Assembly (NCBI RefSeq): GCF_023148685.1 | Contig: NZ_JAHXNL010000004.1 | Span: 72,594-136,593 of the forward strand | Length of the DNA: 64,000 nt | Origin: Georgenia sp. EYE_87 | GTDB lineage: Bacteria; Actinomycetota; Actinomycetes; Actinomycetales; Actinomycetaceae | Reading direction: 5' to 3' | In this document: piece after piece, positions 15,520 through 24,267 of the stretch | Layout of the letters: every line of letters starts with the position of its first letter | Numbering within the stretch: the stretch's first letter is position 1 | Made by a program: the position numbers and the translations under genes | Notes under the pieces: model-generated | Database searches by the model: none | Told to the model about the DNA's origin: nothing | Seen by the model: the letters and a program-made list of their open reading frames with translations, nothing else

Positions 15520-18500
15520 ATGACGGTGCACGTGCTCCACGCCGGGGACGGCTACACGTACCTCACGCGTCAGGTTGCCTCGGGCGACACGTCCCGCCGG
15601 GCGGGTGAGTCGTTGGCGGACTACTACGCCCACGAGGGCAACCCTCCGGGACGGTGGGTCGGCGCCGGGCTCGCCGGGCTCGGGACTTCCGGGCAGGTCA
15701 GCGAGGAGCAGATGAAGGCCCTGTTCGGTGAGGGGTTGCACCCTGATGCGGACCGGCTGATTCGGGAGGCGATGGCCGGCGGGGCGAGCGTGGAGGAGGC
15801 GGTCAAGGCGGCCCGCCTGGGGCGCCGGTTCCCACGGTTCGAGCCGGTCGACGACGAGGAGTGGACGAGCTCGATCCGGGCCGCCTACGCGAAGTTCAAG
15901 GCCGAGCACGGGCGCGCACCGGAGGCCGGTGTCGAGCGAGACCTGATCCGGTGGGACGTCGCCGGGGCGATCCTGACGGGTCGGTTCGGGCGGGAGCCGG
16001 CGGACGCGGAGCGGTCGCACTACCTTGCGCGGCTCGGTCGCCAGCAGCGTCAACCGGTGGCCGGTTACGACCTGGTTTTCACTCCGGCCAAGTCCGTCTC
16101 GACGCTGTGGGCGCTGGGGGATGCGGACGTTCGCCGTGAGGTCGCGGCCGCCCACGAGGCTGCGTGGCGGGGTGCGTTCGGGTGGGTCGAGCAGGAGGCC
16201 GGCTTGACCCGGGTGGGCACGGGCGGGGCCGCCCAGATCGACACCCGCGGCCTGGTCGCCGCGGCGTTCGACCATGCCGACTCGCGCACCGGGGACCCGA
16301 ACCTGCACACCCATGTCGCGGTGTCCAACAAGGTCCAGGGCAGCGACGGCAAGTGGCGGGCCCTGGACGCCCGTGTGCTGCACGCCCTGGGGGTGGCGGC
16401 GTCGGAGCGGTACAACACGCTCATCGAGGAGGAGCTGCGCAGCCGGCTCGGGGTGCGGTTCGTCGACGAGGACCGAGGCCGCGGCAAGCAGCCGGTGAGA
16501 GAGATCGAGGGCATCGATGCCCGGATGCGGGCGGCGTTCTCCTCGCGCCGGGCCGCGATCGAGGAGGTCTACGCCGAGCTCACCGAGCGGTACCGGGCCG
16601 ACCACGGCCATGAGCCGCCGAAGGCGGTCCAGCTGCGCCTGGCCCAGCAGGCCACCCTGGAGACGCGGGAGGGCAAAGAGGACGGCGTGACGCTGTCCGA
16701 GCGGCGGGAGCAGTGGCGCCGCCAGGCCGCCCAGGTGCTCGGCGAGGACCGCCAGGTGGGGGAGATGATCGCCGCCGCGGTGCACCGCGACAGCGGCGAG
16801 GACGGGACGGGTGTCGACGTTGACGAGCTCGCCCGTCGGGTCGTCGAAGAGGTCCAGGCCAAGCGTGCGACGTGGAAGCCGTGGCACCTGATGGCCGAGG
16901 CGATGCGGCAGGCTCGCCAGCACGCCACCGGGGACCTGGCCGGCGTCGCCGAGCAGGTCACCGCCCGCGCGGAGGCGCTGTCGCTGCGGCTCGACCCGCC
17001 CGAGCTGAACCCGGTTCCCGAGGTGCTCCAGCGCGCCGACGGGGAGTCGGTCTACACCGTGCACGGGCAGCGCGTCCTGACCTCCCAGGCCGTGCTGGAC
17101 GCCGAGCACAATCTCGTCCAGGGCGCGCTGCGCACCGGCGGGCTGGTCGTCGGCGAGCAGCAGTTCAGCGCCGCCCTACGAACGGTGGAGAAGGAGAGCG
17201 GGCGCACGCTGAACGACGGTCAGCGAGAGTTGGCGCGCGCGTTCGCCACCTCCGGGCGCGAGCTCGTGGCCGGGATCGGCCCGGCCGGGACCGGGAAGAC
17301 CACCGCCATGACGGTGTTTGCCCGCGCGGTGGAGAACGCCGGTGGCAGGGTGCTCGCGCTGGCACCGTCGGCGGCCGCGGCGAGCGTGCTGGGCGAGGAG
17401 CTCGGGGTGACCGCGGAGACCCTGCACAAGCTCATCCACGCCCACCGGACCGGCGTGGTGACCGAGGCGCTGCGCGTCGACGCCTCGACGGTGCTGCTCG
17501 TCGACGAGGCCGGCATGGCGGGCACGCCGCTGCTCGACCAGGCCCTGACCCTGGCGCGGGAGCACGGGGCGAGCGTGCGGCTGCTCGGTGATCCCCAGCA
17601 GCTCGCCGCCGTGGAGGCCGGTGGGGCGCTGCGCCTGATCGACGAACGCGTCGGGGCCGTGCGCCTCGAGCAGGTCCACCGGTTCGCTGACCCCGAAGAG
17701 GCCGCCGCATCGCTGCGGCTGCGCACGGGAGAGACTGGTGCTGGTGACTTCTACCTCGGGCGTGGACGGGTGCGTGGCGGGACGCGCGAAGCCATGCTCG
17801 AGGAGGTCTACGCCGCCTGGTCGGCCGACACCGAGACCGGTCAGGACGCGGTCATGATCGCCGGGTCGAACACCGACGTGACTTCGCTGGCCGGGCAGGC
17901 CCGCCGCGACCTGGTCGCGGCCGGCCGGGTCGAGACCGACGGCGTCGTGCTCCACGACGGCAACCAGGCTGGCCGCGGCGACCGGATCGTCACCCGGCTC
18001 AACGACCGCACCCTGGCCACCGCGAACGGCAAGGACTTCGTCAAGAACGGCGACGTCTGGGAGGTGCTCGATCGCGCCAACGACGGCCGGCTCCGCGTCC
18101 GGCACACCGGCCACCGCGGCACGCTGAACCTGCCCGCCGGTTACGTCGCCGAGAACGTCGAGCTCGCCTACGCCGCCACCGTGCATCGGGTGCAGGGCAT
18201 GACCGTCGACTCCTCCCACGCCCTGCTCGACGCTAGCACCGACCGCCAGGGCCTCTACACCGCCCTGACCCGCGGCCGCCAGAACAACCGGGCCTATCTG
18301 GTCACCGACACATTTCTCGGCGCCGACGGGCACGACGAGGCCGGCCCGGCATGGTCTCCCGCCCAGGTCCTAGCCGGGATCATCGCCCGGGACGGCGCCG
18401 CACTCTCGGCAACAACCGCACAGGAGACCGCCTACCGCGAGGCCCACAGCCTCGCCCGCCTGGTCCCCGAGGTCGAAGACGCCCTCGACCGCTTCGGGCA

Positions 18501-19149
18501 CTACCCACCCGGCCTCGAGCCATGGCGCCCCGCCCCGGACGCCCCGGAGTGGATCACCGTGCCCGACCTCAGCAGCCACCCGCAGGTGCGGGAGTGGGCC
18601 GCCCGGCACGTCGAACTCATCGAGCAGCGCGTGGATCACCTCGCCGACCTGGCCCTCGCCGGCCGTACCGAATGGAGCCGGCGTCTCGGTCTACCGAGCG
18701 ACGTGACGGAAGGAGCGGTCGTCGGGGCTCGGCTGGTGGCCGCCTACCGCGACCGGTATGGCATCACCGGTAGCGATCCGCTCGGTACCGAGCCCGAGCA
18801 CGGCCGCCAGCTGGAGGACTACTGGCGCGCAGTGGCCGGACTGGATCAGATGCACAAAGGCCTGGACCGAAACGATGAGCGTGCACAATCGCTGGCCGGA
18901 CAGGTCACCGGCGAGAGGCAAGACCAGCGACAGCGCACTTCCTCCGCGGCTGAACTGCTCCGCCGCCGCCCCAACCGCCCCCTGGACCTCAACGACCACG
19001 GAGACGAGCACGGCGCGACGGACAGACTCGACCGCGCGCGCGAGCAGCTGCGCAAGCGGCGCGAGACGCGCGGGAAAGCGGACCTGCCAGACAACAACGA
19101 TGGCACTAAGCACAGGGGGCCACGACGCGGCGGACCGTTATACCTCTAG
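15520..19149 (+). CDS. MobF-family conjugative relaxase-helicase (TraA/TrwC-like)
   Basis: 1209-residue bifunctional transfer protein that nicks oriT, stays covalently bound to the 5' end and unwinds the transferred strand. The N-terminal TrwC-type relaxase domain has candidate nicking tyrosines in the first 45 residues (GYTYLTRQV, LADYYAHEG) and the metal-binding histidine triad His252, His263, His265 (HADSRT...NLHTH). The superfamily I helicase part has Walker A GPAGTGKT at 587-594, Walker B VLLVDEAGMAG near 665 and the C-terminal HRVQGMTVDSSH motif near 889. A C-terminal helical, charged tail of about 300 residues follows. ATG 15520 is chosen because the protein then begins MTVHVLHAGDGY as in the family; the 100 codons before it read through the presumed oriT. 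It is divergent from the accessory operon. Confidence 0.95.
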   Translation: MTVHVLHAGDGYTYLTRQVASGDTSRRAGESLADYYAHEGNPPGRWVGAGLAGLGTSGQVSEEQMKALFGEGLHPDADRLIREAMAGGASVEEAVKAARLGRRFPRFEPVDDEEWTSSIRAAYAKFKAEHGRAPEAGVERDLIRWDVAGAILTGRFGREPADAERSHYLARLGRQQRQPVAGYDLVFTPAKSVSTLWALGDADVRREVAAAHEAAWRGAFGWVEQEAGLTRVGTGGAAQIDTRGLVAAAFDHADSRTGDPNLHTHVAVSNKVQGSDGKWRALDARVLHALGVAASERYNTLIEEELRSRLGVRFVDEDRGRGKQPVREIEGIDARMRAAFSSRRAAIEEVYAELTERYRADHGHEPPKAVQLRLAQQATLETREGKEDGVTLSERREQWRRQAAQVLGEDRQVGEMIAAAVHRDSGEDGTGVDVDELARRVVEEVQAKRATWKPWHLMAEAMRQARQHATGDLAGVAEQVTARAEALSLRLDPPELNPVPEVLQRADGESVYTVHGQRVLTSQAVLDAEHNLVQGALRTGGLVVGEQQFSAALRTVEKESGRTLNDGQRELARAFATSGRELVAGIGPAGTGKTTAMTVFARAVENAGGRVLALAPSAAAASVLGEELGVTAETLHKLIHAHRTGVVTEALRVDASTVLLVDEAGMAGTPLLDQALTLAREHGASVRLLGDPQQLAAVEAGGALRLIDERVGAVRLEQVHRFADPEEAAASLRLRTGETGAGDFYLGRGRVRGGTREAMLEEVYAAWSADTETGQDAVMIAGSNTDVTSLAGQARRDLVAAGRVETDGVVLHDGNQAGRGDRIVTRLNDRTLATANGKDFVKNGDVWEVLDRANDGRLRVRHTGHRGTLNLPAGYVAENVELAYAATVHRVQGMTVDSSHALLDASTDRQGLYTALTRGRQNNRAYLVTDTFLGADGHDEAGPAWSPAQVLAGIIARDGAALSATTAQETAYREAHSLARLVPEVEDALDRFGHYPPGLEPWRPAPDAPEWITVPDLSSHPQVREWAARHVELIEQRVDHLADLALAGRTEWSRRLGLPSDVTEGAVVGARLVAAYRDRYGITGSDPLGTEPEHGRQLEDYWRAVAGLDQMHKGLDRNDERAQSLAGQVTGERQDQRQRTSSAAELLRRRPNRPLDLNDHGDEHGATDRLDRAREQLRKRRETRGKADLPDNNDGTKHRGPRRGGPLYL

Positions 19150-19226
19150 CCGGTGGTCATCGGCGGTGCGTCGGTTCAGCGTCACGAAGCCGGGAGATTG
19201 AGTCAGCCCAGTATCTGATCGACATC

Positions 19227-19262
19227 AGTCGCTCTGCCGGCCGGTCGACCGGCAGAGCGACT
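19227..19262. terminator. Bidirectional hairpin terminator between relaxase and nanE
   Basis: Perfect 14-base inverted repeat (AGTCGCTCTGCCGG and its complement) with an 8-base loop. It lies between the convergent ends of the relaxase gene and the amino-sugar operon and can serve both. It also marks the left border of the amino-sugar cargo. Confidence 0.8.
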
Positions 19263-19291
19263 GGGCGTGCGTCTCGACGGGTCGACCCAAA

Positions 19292-19978
19292 CTAGAGAGT
19301 GATACGAGCCCTAGAGACCTCCTGCGCAAACCACCGTGTGATCGAGGTGGGGTGCGTGATGGCCGTCCCTACGCACACAGCAAAGGCTCCGCGCTCGAGT
19401 GCAATCCGCGCATCATCCGGCGTCTTTATCCGGCCCTCGACGACGAGAGGGAGTTGAGCGAATGCCCTAATCTCGTCAACTAGCGCGAGATCTGGCCCCT
19501 GAGTCTTCACTCGATCACCTGTGTAGCCGGAGAGAGTCGTACTCAGGATGTCTACCCGCGCGGACTCTGCGGCTCGCGCATCCTCGGCTGATCCGCAGTC
19601 CGCCATTATGAGAGCGTCCGAGTGCTCTCTGATGCGCGCGACCGTTTCAGCGAGGGTGAGACCATCCGGGCGAGCTCGTCTCGTTCCATCGATCGCGACG
19701 ATGTCTACACCAGTGGATGTTACCGCTCGGGCATGCTCGACAGTGGGCGTGATGTAAACGCCCGAATCCCCGTCCTTCCACAGTCCGATCACAGGTACGG
19801 GGACCGTTCCGACGATGGCCCGGAGGTCCTCCACACCCTCCACCCGGACGGCGCAGGCACCGCCGTTGATGACGGATCGTGCCATCTGCGCCATCGTGCG
19901 GGGATCCCGCAGTGGCTCCCCCGGGTAGGCCTGGCACGAGACGATGAGCCCGTTGCGAAGCCGTTCGAGGACGGACAT
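19292..19978 (-). CDS. nanE: N-acetylmannosamine-6-phosphate 2-epimerase
   Basis: 228-residue TIM-barrel epimerase that converts ManNAc-6-phosphate to GlcNAc-6-phosphate. The sequence is typical NanE: start LIVSCQAYPGEPL, the loop VIGLWKDGDSGVYITPT with the catalytic-region lysine (about Lys67), VDIVAIDGTRRARPDG, and VVEGRIKTPDDARIALERGA near the C-terminus. The start is either GTG 19981 or ATG 19978; both overlap the stop of the oxidoreductase gene, so translation is coupled. It is the last gene of the amino-sugar operon. NanE is the most diagnostic member: it ties the cluster to ManNAc-6-P, hence to sialic acid or ManNAc, with the ROK protein as the probable kinase. Confidence 0.93.
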   Translation of the reverse strand: MSVLERLRNGLIVSCQAYPGEPLRDPRTMAQMARSVINGGACAVRVEGVEDLRAIVGTVPVPVIGLWKDGDSGVYITPTVEHARAVTSTGVDIVAIDGTRRARPDGLTLAETVARIREHSDALIMADCGSAEDARAAESARVDILSTTLSGYTGDRVKTQGPDLALVDEIRAFAQLPLVVEGRIKTPDDARIALERGAFAVCVGTAITHPTSITRWFAQEVSRARITL

Positions 19979-21027
19979 CACGCGGTGACCGGCGAGCCGC
20001 TCGCCACTGCCGCAACCTGCACCGTGATTCCCTTTGTGACGGCCTCCTCCAGTGCGGCGACCACTTTGACGGCCTTTGCCGCTTCGCGCACCGTCACCGG
20101 GACCGCAGCTCCAGTCAGGCAGGACCGAACGAAGGTCTGCAGTTCCACGGCGAGTGCGCCCTGCGGGGAGCCATACAGTGGGGCACCGGCCGGCATCGGG
20201 AGCGCGAACTGGTCACCGGCGACATGGATGCCGCTGTCGAATGAGTCGATCGACAATGCTGCCTGTGAGCCGACCAGCCGGAATCGGGCGTCGAGGTCGG
20301 TCGGGTAGTCCTCGGGCAGGTTCCAAGACGACTCGACCTGGACTACGCCGCCGCCCGACAATCGAAGGTTGCCGAGTACCGCCATACTCTGTCGTCCGGT
20401 TCGTTCCAGCGCCGCTGAGGCGAACCCCTGGACCTCGATCACGTCTTCGCCGGTGATCCACTGCAGAGCGTCGATGTCGTGGATGCCCAGGAAGAACGCG
20501 ACGCTGACTCGGCCGCCCGCTCGTTCGCCGACGGAGACCTTGTTGTCGCGGCGTAGGTATCCGTGCTGGACCTCACCGAGACCGCCTGCCTTGACCACTT
20601 GGCGGGCGTGGTGGTAGCGCGGCTCAAACCGAAGCGTCTGACCGGGCATCACGACGACGTCTGCATTCTCCGCGAGGAGCGTGAGCGCGTCTGCCTCTGC
20701 CGGGTCGGTGGTGATCGGCTTCTCCAGGAGGAGGTGAAGCCCTGACTCGATGATGCGCTTGGAGTCGGCGAAGTGGAGGTGATCCGGGGTGCAGAGACTG
20801 ATGGCGTCGACTGCATTCGCAGCCAGGAGTTCGTCGAGCGTGGCGTAGGCGGTCGCGCCGGTCTGTTCGGCAACGTCAGCGCGGACTTCGTCCCGCGGAT
20901 CGACGACGGCGGTCAGTACGACGTCGGGCGTCCCCCGGTAGATCCCAACGTGCTCAAGACCGATCGCGCCGAGCCCGACGACGCCGATTCGCAGCGGCGA
21001 CTTCGCCGCCTGGTGCTGGTTTGTCAT
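19978..21027 (-). CDS. Gfo/Idh/MocA-family NAD(P)-dependent oxidoreductase
   Basis: 349-residue sugar-type oxidoreductase. An N-terminal Rossmann fold (RIGVVGLGAIGLEHVGIYRG) is followed by the family's EKP signature (LLLEKPITTDPAEADAL, about residues 108-124) and the C-terminal alpha/beta substrate domain with GIHDIDALQWITGED, where the His is the usual catalytic-site residue. The ATG at 21027 has GGAGGAG upstream and overlaps the permease stop (ATGA). In a NanE/ROK cluster the closest known parallel is the Gfo/Idh/MocA enzyme (NanOx, YjhC) that converts 2,7-anhydro-sialic acid to sialic acid; assignment here is inference from context. Oxidation at C3 of another amino sugar is the main alternative. 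Confidence 0.88.
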   Translation of the reverse strand: MTNQHQAAKSPLRIGVVGLGAIGLEHVGIYRGTPDVVLTAVVDPRDEVRADVAEQTGATAYATLDELLAANAVDAISLCTPDHLHFADSKRIIESGLHLLLEKPITTDPAEADALTLLAENADVVVMPGQTLRFEPRYHHARQVVKAGGLGEVQHGYLRRDNKVSVGERAGGRVSVAFFLGIHDIDALQWITGEDVIEVQGFASAALERTGRQSMAVLGNLRLSGGGVVQVESSWNLPEDYPTDLDARFRLVGSQAALSIDSFDSGIHVAGDQFALPMPAGAPLYGSPQGALAVELQTFVRSCLTGAAVPVTVREAAKAVKVVAALEEAVTKGITVQVAAVASGSPVTA

Positions 21028-21848
21028 TTCACTCCTCCATAGGAAAGGCCGGTGGCCATTTGCTTTCGTGCCAAGATCGCGAATACGACGATCGGCAGCG
21101 TCCCGATTACGCCGGCGGCGGTCAGGGTGGACCAGTTGGTGCCGACGAAGCTCAGGAAGCCTGAGACCCTCACGGGCACCGTCTGTGTGGCGCCGCCGGT
21201 GATGACGAGCGCGTATAGGTATTCGTTCCACGACTGGATCAAGGACAGGATCAGCGTCGCGAAGATCGCGCCGGTCATGTTCGGCGCCACGCATTGAAGC
21301 ATCGTGCGCCACTCGCCGGCGCCGTCGATCAGCGCTGCCTCACGAACCTCTCGCGGGAAGTTCACGAGGAACGAACGGAGGATCAGGACGGCGAGCAGGA
21401 CGGCATAGTAGGAATGGATAAGGGTGATCCCGATGGTGGTGCGCGATAGGCCGAGGTCATCAAAGGTGCGGTAGAGCGGCGTGAGCCCCAACACCGGCGG
21501 GACCGTTGTGAGCAGCAGGATCACCAGAGCCACCCGGCGCGAGCCGTTGCTCCTTTCCGGCCAAACCTGCGTGGTCAAGTAGGCCAGGGGCAGGCCGCCG
21601 ATGACCCCGACGAGGCTTGACACCACCGCGACTATCGTGCTGGTCAGCATTGCCTGCGACATGCCGCCCTCGGTCCAGGCCTGTGCGTAGTTGGACCACT
21701 GCGGCGTGAAAATCCACACCGGCTCGGCGCTGAAAGCCTCGACGTCTGACTTCAGTGAAGTGCTAACCAACCATGCCACCGGCGCCAAGCACCAAACGAC
21801 GAATATATAAACGAGTACGGTCCTGACCTCGCCGATTAGGTGCTTCAC
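21024..21848 (-). CDS. ABC sugar transporter permease, MalG-type (CUT1)
   Basis: 274-residue inner-membrane permease with about six membrane segments. The EAA loop that docks the ATPase is REAALIDGAGEWRTMLQCVAP near residue 180. The N-terminal segment and the periplasmic loop before the second helix (VWIFTPQWSNYAQAWTEGGM) are typical of the MalG half of carbohydrate uptake (CUT1) systems. Its ATG overlaps the stop of the MalF-type permease, and its TGA overlaps the oxidoreductase start, so the operon is fully coupled. No ATPase gene lies in the cluster; actinobacterial CUT1 systems often share one MsiK-like ATPase encoded elsewhere. Confidence 0.92.
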   Translation of the reverse strand: MKHLIGEVRTVLVYIFVVWCLAPVAWLVSTSLKSDVEAFSAEPVWIFTPQWSNYAQAWTEGGMSQAMLTSTIVAVVSSLVGVIGGLPLAYLTTQVWPERSNGSRRVALVILLLTTVPPVLGLTPLYRTFDDLGLSRTTIGITLIHSYYAVLLAVLILRSFLVNFPREVREAALIDGAGEWRTMLQCVAPNMTGAIFATLILSLIQSWNEYLYALVITGGATQTVPVRVSGFLSFVGTNWSTLTAAGVIGTLPIVVFAILARKQMATGLSYGGVK

Positions 21849-22801
21849 TTCTTATCTCCGTCCTGCTTGCCAAACCCCATAATCCGACGCGCCAGCGGGA
21901 AGACGAGCACCACGAGCGCGACCGATGTGAGGAGTGCAAGCGCGGTCGAGTAGCCAATGTCGAACACCTCGAACCCGACTCGGTAGACGTAGTTGCTGAT
22001 CGCCAGTGAGGACGTGCCCGGCCCGCCTTCTGTCATGGTCTGGACAAGCGCAAAAGTCTTGACGGCGTCGATAATTCGTAGCAAGAGCACGATCGACATG
22101 ACCGGCGCAAGCATTGGCAAAGTGACGTGGCGCAGCATCGTCCACCCGTGTGCGCCGTCAAGTTGTCCGGCCTCGAAGGGCGCGGGGTCGAGCGACTCCA
22201 GGCCTGCAAGGACGATAATGACGACGTACGGAGTGTTCTGCCAGACCTCGACAAGGATGACGGCGAACAGCGCCGTGCTCGGGTTCGAAAGGAAGGCGTG
22301 GTCTGACCCCAGTCCCAACTGCCCGAGGAAGTAGTTGATCATGCCCGACGTCGGATCCATCAGTAACCGCCAGGTGAGCCCGGCCACTACGGGTGTCAGG
22401 ACCATTGGCACCAGGATTAGAGCTCTGACGATGCCCTTCCCGAAGAACTTCCGGTGCATGAGGAGGGCGATCGCGACACCGAGCACCATCTCGACACCGA
22501 CACCAACGGCAACGTACGTCAGGGTAACGACGATTGATTTTAGGAGCGTCGGGTCGGAGAGGGCCCGGGTGAAGTTTTCCAGGCCGACGAATGTTTCGCC
22601 GCTCCCAGGGATCAAGAGGTTCTCGCCGTGAAGCGCGAGCCAGATGCCCCTAATCAGAATGACAAGTAGGAACGGGATGATCACGATCCCGGCCGGGATC
22701 ATCAGCGACAGCGGGGATCCTGTCGCTGACTTGCGGCGTCGCCGTTCCGCTGGGCTGGCGGTGGGCTCGCGTACTCGTTGGTTAAGGGTTAGGCCTGACA
22801 T
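21845..22801 (-). CDS. ABC sugar transporter permease, MalF-type (CUT1)
   Basis: 318-residue permease, partner of the MalG-type subunit. A basic N-terminal tail of about 28 residues precedes the first membrane segment (IPAGIVIIPFLLVILIRGIW). The EAA loop is EAGQLDGAHGWTMLRHVTLP, near residue 215. Six membrane segments are apparent. The ATG at 22801 lies 13 bases after the binding-protein stop with only a weak Shine-Dalgarno (AGAA), so it may rely on read-on from the lipoprotein gene. Imports a mono- or oligosaccharide delivered by the adjacent lipoprotein; by context an amino sugar or sialic-acid derivative. Confidence 0.92.
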   Translation of the reverse strand: MSGLTLNQRVREPTASPAERRRRKSATGSPLSLMIPAGIVIIPFLLVILIRGIWLALHGENLLIPGSGETFVGLENFTRALSDPTLLKSIVVTLTYVAVGVGVEMVLGVAIALLMHRKFFGKGIVRALILVPMVLTPVVAGLTWRLLMDPTSGMINYFLGQLGLGSDHAFLSNPSTALFAVILVEVWQNTPYVVIIVLAGLESLDPAPFEAGQLDGAHGWTMLRHVTLPMLAPVMSIVLLLRIIDAVKTFALVQTMTEGGPGTSSLAISNYVYRVGFEVFDIGYSTALALLTSVALVVLVFPLARRIMGFGKQDGDKK

Positions 22802-22814
22802 GAATCAGTTCTTT

Positions 22815-24122
22815 TCAGCCGAGCTGCCGGTTGATGTTCTCCGCCGCCATGTTCAGGGCGTCGGAGGCGCTGGTCTGGCCCGACAGAATGTTGGAGAGCG
22901 CCTGCCCTGTCTCGACGATGATCACGTTCGCGTTCTGACCGCTCGGAAGGTAGTCGACGTTCCCCGTCTCGAGCTGGGACAGCACGGCTTCCTGGAATGC
23001 GCCGTACTTCTCCTGGTACTCCGAGCCCGTCAGCACGGATTCGAGGGTGACGCCGACGGCTTCGGTAGTTGCAACGGCGTTCTCCTGCACGTCGAGACTC
23101 GTCGCCCAGGACATGAACTTGTACGTCTCCTCAGGGTTTTCGCTGAAGGAGCTCAGGTATAGCGCGTGCACGTTCAGCGAGTTGTTCGTGTTCTCCCCGG
23201 ACTCGACGCCGTCCGCGTACGGAATGGCCGCGTACCCGACCTTGCCGGCCACGGTCGACGATTCGGGGTCCTCATTGAAAGGACCGTTGGCCGTCGCATC
23301 GATGGTCATTGCTGCCCTGCCCTGCGTGAAGGCAATGCGATTCTGCTCCCAGTCGAAGTTTGCGGCGCCCGAGGCGCCGTACTCTCTCAGGAGCGTCGAC
23401 CAGTACTCCGCGGCCTCCACTGCCTCGGGGCTGTTGATCGCCGATTTGCCGTCGGCGTCGAAGAAGTCACCGCCGAAGGACCGCAGGAGCCCTGCCCACG
23501 GGTACACGCTTTGAATCCCTGGAGCGCCGCGCATGGTGATCCCGGCGACCTCGCCGCCGGAGCCCTCACTGATGGTGCGGGCGGCTTCCATCAACTCGTC
23601 GGTCGTCTGCGGCGGGCCGGCGATCCCGTGCTCCTCGAACAGGTCGGTTCGGTACATCAGGAACGTGCTCTCGCCGTAGACAGGCAGGCCGTAAACGGCG
23701 CCGTTGTCGGTACTCATCGGTGCGATGTATGGGTCGTAGAACGCGTCGAGGTCTCCGAACTCGGTGTCACTCTCCGCCAACGGCGCTAGGTCCTGGATGT
23801 ATCCGGACTCGAAGTAGCCACTTCCGTAGACGTTGTCGGTGAAGACGGCGTCGTAGTAGTCGGATTCCTGCGAGAACTCCTGGAGAATCTTGGCTGCCTG
23901 GTCGCTGTAGGGGACAGTCTCGATCGTTACATCGATCCCCGTGGACTCCTCAAACTCTGGCAGCATCGTCTTGATGTTGTCCGTATAGGAGATGTCCTCC
24001 ATGAGGACCGTGATCTTGCCTGAGTCACCTCCCGCCGAGTCATCACTGGTGCCGCACGCGGCGAGGCCGGTGACAAGTGCTGCCGACGTGCCGATAACGA
24101 GGAACTTCCTTGTTTGCATCAT
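22815..24122 (-). CDS. ABC sugar-binding lipoprotein
   Basis: 435-residue extracellular substrate-binding protein of the CUT1 type. The signal peptide ends in a lipobox (LVTGLAACG; Cys at about residue 22). The mature part has the usual two-lobe pattern, for example TMLPEFEESTGIDVTIETVPY and YGLPVYGESTFLMYRTDLFEE, the latter a common cluster-B binding-protein segment. Two adjacent in-frame ATGs (24122, 24119) follow a GGGAG stretch; a longer frame reaching 24311 runs into the divergent ROK gene and is rejected. It is the first gene of the leftward operon and should be the most highly expressed. Neutral or amino sugar ligand expected; the exact ligand is unknown. Confidence 0.93.
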   Translation of the reverse strand: MMQTRKFLVIGTSAALVTGLAACGTSDDSAGGDSGKITVLMEDISYTDNIKTMLPEFEESTGIDVTIETVPYSDQAAKILQEFSQESDYYDAVFTDNVYGSGYFESGYIQDLAPLAESDTEFGDLDAFYDPYIAPMSTDNGAVYGLPVYGESTFLMYRTDLFEEHGIAGPPQTTDELMEAARTISEGSGGEVAGITMRGAPGIQSVYPWAGLLRSFGGDFFDADGKSAINSPEAVEAAEYWSTLLREYGASGAANFDWEQNRIAFTQGRAAMTIDATANGPFNEDPESSTVAGKVGYAAIPYADGVESGENTNNSLNVHALYLSSFSENPEETYKFMSWATSLDVQENAVATTEAVGVTLESVLTGSEYQEKYGAFQEAVLSQLETGNVDYLPSGQNANVIIVETGQALSNILSGQTSASDALNMAAENINRQLG

Positions 24123-24267
24123 TCGAACTCCCGGGGACGGAGGGGCGCCTTCATTGGAGCACCCTATGGATCTTGTGAGTACCCTAGGGTGATGGCGGTC
24201 ACTGTACGGCGCATGTGACGTACAACGCAAACACCCAGTGAACGAGCTGTAGGGGGAAGAGGGAGCG
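24123..24267. promoter_or_regulatory. Divergent promoter/operator region of the amino-sugar cluster
   Basis: This spacer drives the transport/catabolic operon leftward and the ROK-GntR operon rightward. Three sites stand out: a perfect 10-base palindrome ACCCTAGGGT at 24181-24190; a related ACCCTATGG at 24161-24169, exactly 20 bases away; and an imperfect 20-base palindrome at 24204-24223 (GTACG...CATG...CGTAC, two mismatched pairs). The GntR/HutC regulator encoded at 25221 is the natural candidate to bind here. Confidence 0.5.

Noticed and set aside
15481-17109. Long minus-strand open frame opposite the relaxase
   Set aside because: GC-rich codon bias leaves the opposite strand open; the plus strand has full MobF motifs and the minus frame has none.
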